Assembly (NCBI GenBank): GCA_963822175.1
Contig: CAWGGJ010000008.1
Coordinates: 992,001-1,056,000 of the forward strand
Source: FEB-25 sp963822175
GTDB lineage: Bacteria > Chloroflexota > Anaerolineae > Anaerolineales > UBA4823
DNA: 64,000 bases
Reading direction: 5' to 3'
Below are positions 61,118 through 64,000 of this stretch, one piece after another. The notes below the pieces were generated by a model. That model did not search any database and was not told the origin of the DNA. It was given only the letters and a program-made list of their open reading frames with translations. A program made the position numbers and the translations under genes. Position 1 is the first letter of the stretch. Each line of letters starts with the position of its first letter.

Positions 61118-64000
61118 ATGTCTAATTCTCCGGTTGATGGTGAGTTTAAAGAAATTTCAAAGCGATTTCACAAGTTGCTGGATTCTGACAAATCCCAGAG
61201 CAATACTATCGATGACCAAGGGCAAATTTCCAGAAATGAAGTTGCCAACGACCAACCATCACCTGGGAGTGAAACTAACTTAAATGCACAAGAACAGTCG
61301 ACAACTGAGCAAAGTGCTAAACCACTAGCTCCATGTGTAGCAAGTCCAAATATGGAAATCGAAAATTCATCAGTAGAACCGTCGATTGATATTACTATTG
61401 CAAGTAGTGGTTTACAATCCAATTTGCTTATCAAAACGGATGATGAACAGGGCAAAATATCACTTCCTATTGATGAGTACGGTATGCCAATACCAGGACG
61501 GAACTGGAAAACTAACCAGCTACCAACCAATAAAGGCTCGGTTCAAAATAACCATCCACCAGTTACTATAAGTTCTTCCCTGAAGGCACAGACAAAACAA
61601 CCGGATAGTAAGCATATCAGTCATTCCTCAAAAAAAGTTAGTAAACCAGCAAAGGATAAAAAAAAGCATCATTCGATATCTGCAAAACAAGGCATGGGTT
61701 GTTTATTTCGAATGGTGATTCTTGCATTGTTAGCAGGAATCTTTATTCTGATTGCAGGGGGTTCGTTTGTTTTATATGAATATTATAAAATTGCAGCTAC
61801 ATTGCCCAGTGTTGCTGACTTGCAACAAAAGGCATCATCATTCGAAACCACAAGAATTTATGATCGTAATGGGAATCTGCTTTATGAAATCCTAGATCCA
61901 TCTGCGGGACGACGAACTTTTATTACTCTCGATAAAATATCTCCTTTGCTGGTTGCAGCGACGATCGCTACAGAAGACAAATCATTTTATAGTCATCCAG
62001 GATTTGATTGGACTGCAATTGTTAGGGCATTTTGGCAAAATATTAATAAAGGTGAGACAGTATCTGGAGCATCAACAATTACCCAACAGCTCGCCAGGAA
62101 TTTAATACTATCCCCAGAAGAAAGATATGAACAATCCTATCTACGTAAAGTCAGAGAAGCATTACTGGCAGCTGAAATCACTCGTAGATACACAAAAGAC
62201 CAGATACTCGAATTATATTTAAACGAGTTCTATTATGGTAACCTGGCCTATGGTGTTGAAGCTGCCTCAGAGACTTACTTCAATATACCCGCCAATCAGC
62301 TTAATCTTGCCCAGGCTTCATTTCTGGCGGGTTTACCACAAGCTCCATCAATCTATGACGTATACAATAATCGAGAAGTAACAAGAGAAAGACAAAAACA
62401 AGTTTTAACATTAATGTATGAAGCAAGTAATGAACAAGGCTGCATCTATGTTAGCAACAGTTCGGAAAGGATTTGTGTTAATGCGGTTGAGGCGGTCGAT
62501 GCATATACAGCATTAGAAGATTATCAGTTTAATCCACCTTTTGTTCAGATGCGATACCCGCATTGGGTCACCTATATACGCTCCATTCTGGAATCCCAGT
62601 TTGATGCACAAACAATATACCGATCAGGATTCTCAATCTACACCACCATTGATCCCGGTTTACAGGAAGAAGCAGAGAGGCTGGTAAAAGAGCAGCTGGA
62701 TAGCCTGGCAAATTCCAATGCCAATGATGGAGCATTGGTCGCCATAAATCCATCGAATGGTGAGATCCTGGCGATGGTCGGATCAGCTGACTTTTATAAT
62801 GAAGCAATAGATGGCCAAGTAAATATGGCAATAAGTCCCACTCGCCAACCAGGTTCATCAATTAAACCAATCACGTATCTTGCAGCGTTTGAAAAAGGAT
62901 GGACGCCTGCATCCTTGATTTGGGATGTGCCCTCTGAATTTCCTCCATCTGGAGATCCAAATGATCCACGTCCACCATATAAACCAGTCAATTATGATGG
63001 TCGATTTCATGGTCCGGTTACTGTTCGGTCTGCGTTGGCAAATTCCTATAATATCCCTGCAGTAAAAGCCCTTGAGTTTGCCGGGATATATGATGATCCC
63101 AACACCCCAAACGAAGATGGAATGATACCAATGGCGCAAAAGCTTGGGATATCCTCTCTAACTCGTTCGGACTATGGACTATCACTGACGCTTGGTGGTG
63201 GGGAGGTGAGTTTATTAGAGATGACTGGAGCTTATTCAGTAATTGCCAATGGAGGAATTACCGTACCCCGTGTCGCCATATCGCGCATACTAGATCATGA
63301 AGGCAATATTGTCTTTGAGAATCAACCTTTGACGGGTGATCAGGTCATACGAAAGGAACATGCTTTCTTAATTTCATCAATTCTTTCTGATAATGAAGCA
63401 AGAAGCCCGATGTTCGGTGCTACTTCAGTATTGAACCTGCCATTCCAGGTAGCAGCAAAAACCGGTACATCAAATGATTATCGAGATAACTGGACCCTTG
63501 GATATACACCAGATCTAGCTGTGGGTGTTTGGGTTGGAAATGCAGATTATGAACCGATGCAGGATGTTACAGGACTGACCGGCGCAGCCCCTATCTGGTC
63601 TAAATTCATGCAATATGCTATTCCAAAACTGACCAATAATAATCCGACTCAGTTTTCAAGACCCAGTGGGATCGTTGATAAAATCATATGTGGGATATCT
63701 GGAACAGAGCCGTCTGAGTGGTGTCCTGAACAACGTTTGGAGGTTTTTACAAATGACCAATTACCGCTACCAAGCTCGCTAGATTTGTGGACCAAGGTAG
63801 TATATGATACCTGGACTGGATTACGTGCTTCTTCTGCTTGTAGTCAATTTACCAAGGAGGAATATGCATTAAATATTACTGATCCTTGGGCGATTGGGTG
63901 GATTCAGAATGATCCTGAAGGACAGGCATGGGCAAGGGATATGGGTTTTACTGAACCGTTCAGGTTTGCACCACCACGGGAATGCCAATCGGATGATCCC
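61118..64000 (+). CDS. Class A penicillin-binding protein (3'-partial)
   Basis: 961 codons to the window edge without a stop. A long hydrophilic cytoplasmic tail (~190 residues, Ser/Gln/Lys-rich) precedes one membrane span (~195-220). The glycosyltransferase domain follows with ATEDKSFYSHPGFDW and GASTITQQLARN. The transpeptidase domain has the SxxK serine in GSSIKPITY (~578), SYN and KTGTSND. The C-terminal part beyond ~860 is cysteine-bearing (CGISG, WCPEQ, ACSQF, ECQ), suggesting disulfides outside the cell. It polymerises and crosslinks peptidoglycan. The long tail is unusual and may bind a partner. Confidence 0.93.
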   Translation, partial: MSNSPVDGEFKEISKRFHKLLDSDKSQSNTIDDQGQISRNEVANDQPSPGSETNLNAQEQSTTEQSAKPLAPCVASPNMEIENSSVEPSIDITIASSGLQSNLLIKTDDEQGKISLPIDEYGMPIPGRNWKTNQLPTNKGSVQNNHPPVTISSSLKAQTKQPDSKHISHSSKKVSKPAKDKKKHHSISAKQGMGCLFRMVILALLAGIFILIAGGSFVLYEYYKIAATLPSVADLQQKASSFETTRIYDRNGNLLYEILDPSAGRRTFITLDKISPLLVAATIATEDKSFYSHPGFDWTAIVRAFWQNINKGETVSGASTITQQLARNLILSPEERYEQSYLRKVREALLAAEITRRYTKDQILELYLNEFYYGNLAYGVEAASETYFNIPANQLNLAQASFLAGLPQAPSIYDVYNNREVTRERQKQVLTLMYEASNEQGCIYVSNSSERICVNAVEAVDAYTALEDYQFNPPFVQMRYPHWVTYIRSILESQFDAQTIYRSGFSIYTTIDPGLQEEAERLVKEQLDSLANSNANDGALVAINPSNGEILAMVGSADFYNEAIDGQVNMAISPTRQPGSSIKPITYLAAFEKGWTPASLIWDVPSEFPPSGDPNDPRPPYKPVNYDGRFHGPVTVRSALANSYNIPAVKALEFAGIYDDPNTPNEDGMIPMAQKLGISSLTRSDYGLSLTLGGGEVSLLEMTGAYSVIANGGITVPRVAISRILDHEGNIVFENQPLTGDQVIRKEHAFLISSILSDNEARSPMFGATSVLNLPFQVAAKTGTSNDYRDNWTLGYTPDLAVGVWVGNADYEPMQDVTGLTGAAPIWSKFMQYAIPKLTNNNPTQFSRPSGIVDKIICGISGTEPSEWCPEQRLEVFTNDQLPLPSSLDLWTKVVYDTWTGLRASSACSQFTKEEYALNITDPWAIGWIQNDPEGQAWARDMGFTEPFRFAPPRECQSDDP

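Noticed and set aside
61168..61530. 120-codon minus-strand frame
   Set aside because: Lies wholly inside the PBP tail on the opposite strand and has no family match; the plus-strand frame is continuous with a PBP catalytic region.

Overview
The window reads as a chromosomal segment of an anaerobic member of the Chloroflexota, most likely class Anaerolineae. This is inferred from content, not from a marker gene. Pointers are DUF5667/DUF5666-type proteins behind an ECF sigma factor, Thr/Pro-rich stalks on L,D-transpeptidases, a complete tail of F420 biosynthesis, several xanthine-dehydrogenase-type molybdenum hydroxylase genes, and moderately low GC. Gene density is high, with many 1-4 bp overlaps. 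I saw no tRNA, rRNA, CRISPR array, transposase or phage gene.

Layout. 1-4200: electron-transfer module with a very large multiheme c-type cytochrome (27 CxxCH motifs visible, start outside the window), a dicluster ferredoxin, an FAD/NAD(P)H oxidoreductase and a polytopic membrane protein with possible haem-ligating histidines. 4300-6312: ECF sigma factor plus membrane-anchored DUF5667-like protein. 6550-11280: amidohydrolase, 7TM-PAS-GAF-GGDEF sensor and YjbQ. 11338-15833 (minus strand): DUF1385 protein, M20 dipeptidase, MOSC protein, homocysteine S-methyltransferase and DUF1361 protein. 16222-20802: NUDIX hydrolase, then an F420 cluster (npdG, cofE, PPase-like gene, F420-type flavoprotein, cofD, cofC). 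20869-33820: thioesterase, then a molybdenum-hydroxylase region interleaved with a CcrM-like DNA methyltransferase, an alkaline-phosphatase-superfamily enzyme, a CBS-containing family II pyrophosphatase and an unrecognised 574-aa protein. 33855-37791: RsmF-like methyltransferase, class III aminotransferase, EamA transporter. 37893-41561: heterodimeric ABC exporter. 41686-46734: second molybdenum-hydroxylase block with YqeB, a YqeC-MocA fusion and a second MocA. 46924-52588: thpR, rsfS, GNAT, lipase-like hydrolase, DsbA-like protein, PduO-type adenosyltransferase, zinc ribbon, thioredoxin-TPR protein. 53189-64000: cell-envelope genes (two L,D-transpeptidases and an amidase in one operon, a class A PBP running off the end) with AMMECR1, prs, a glycoside hydrolase and a MaoC protein.

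How the genes work together. The molybdenum-hydroxylase genes form two complementary sets: a separate FAD subunit (21355) with an FeS-Mo fusion (25002), and an FAD-FeS fusion (30226) with a separate Mo subunit (41686). XdhC, YqeB, YqeC and MocA-type maturation genes lie among them. The F420 genes would supply cofactor for the neighbouring PPOX-type flavoprotein. The first four genes could carry electrons from NAD(P)H through ferredoxin and a membrane cytochrome to a periplasmic or extracellular haem wire.

Two points matter to any user. First, the two largest edge genes (multiheme cytochrome and PBP1A) are easy to miss: the cytochrome because a long shadow reading frame covers it, the PBP because it has no stop inside the window. 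Second, five genes (DUF5667 protein, PAS-GGDEF sensor, MOSC protein, XdhC, RsmF) are each broken by one surplus base in a short homopolymer. This looks more like systematic over-calls in the assembly than five independent pseudogenes.
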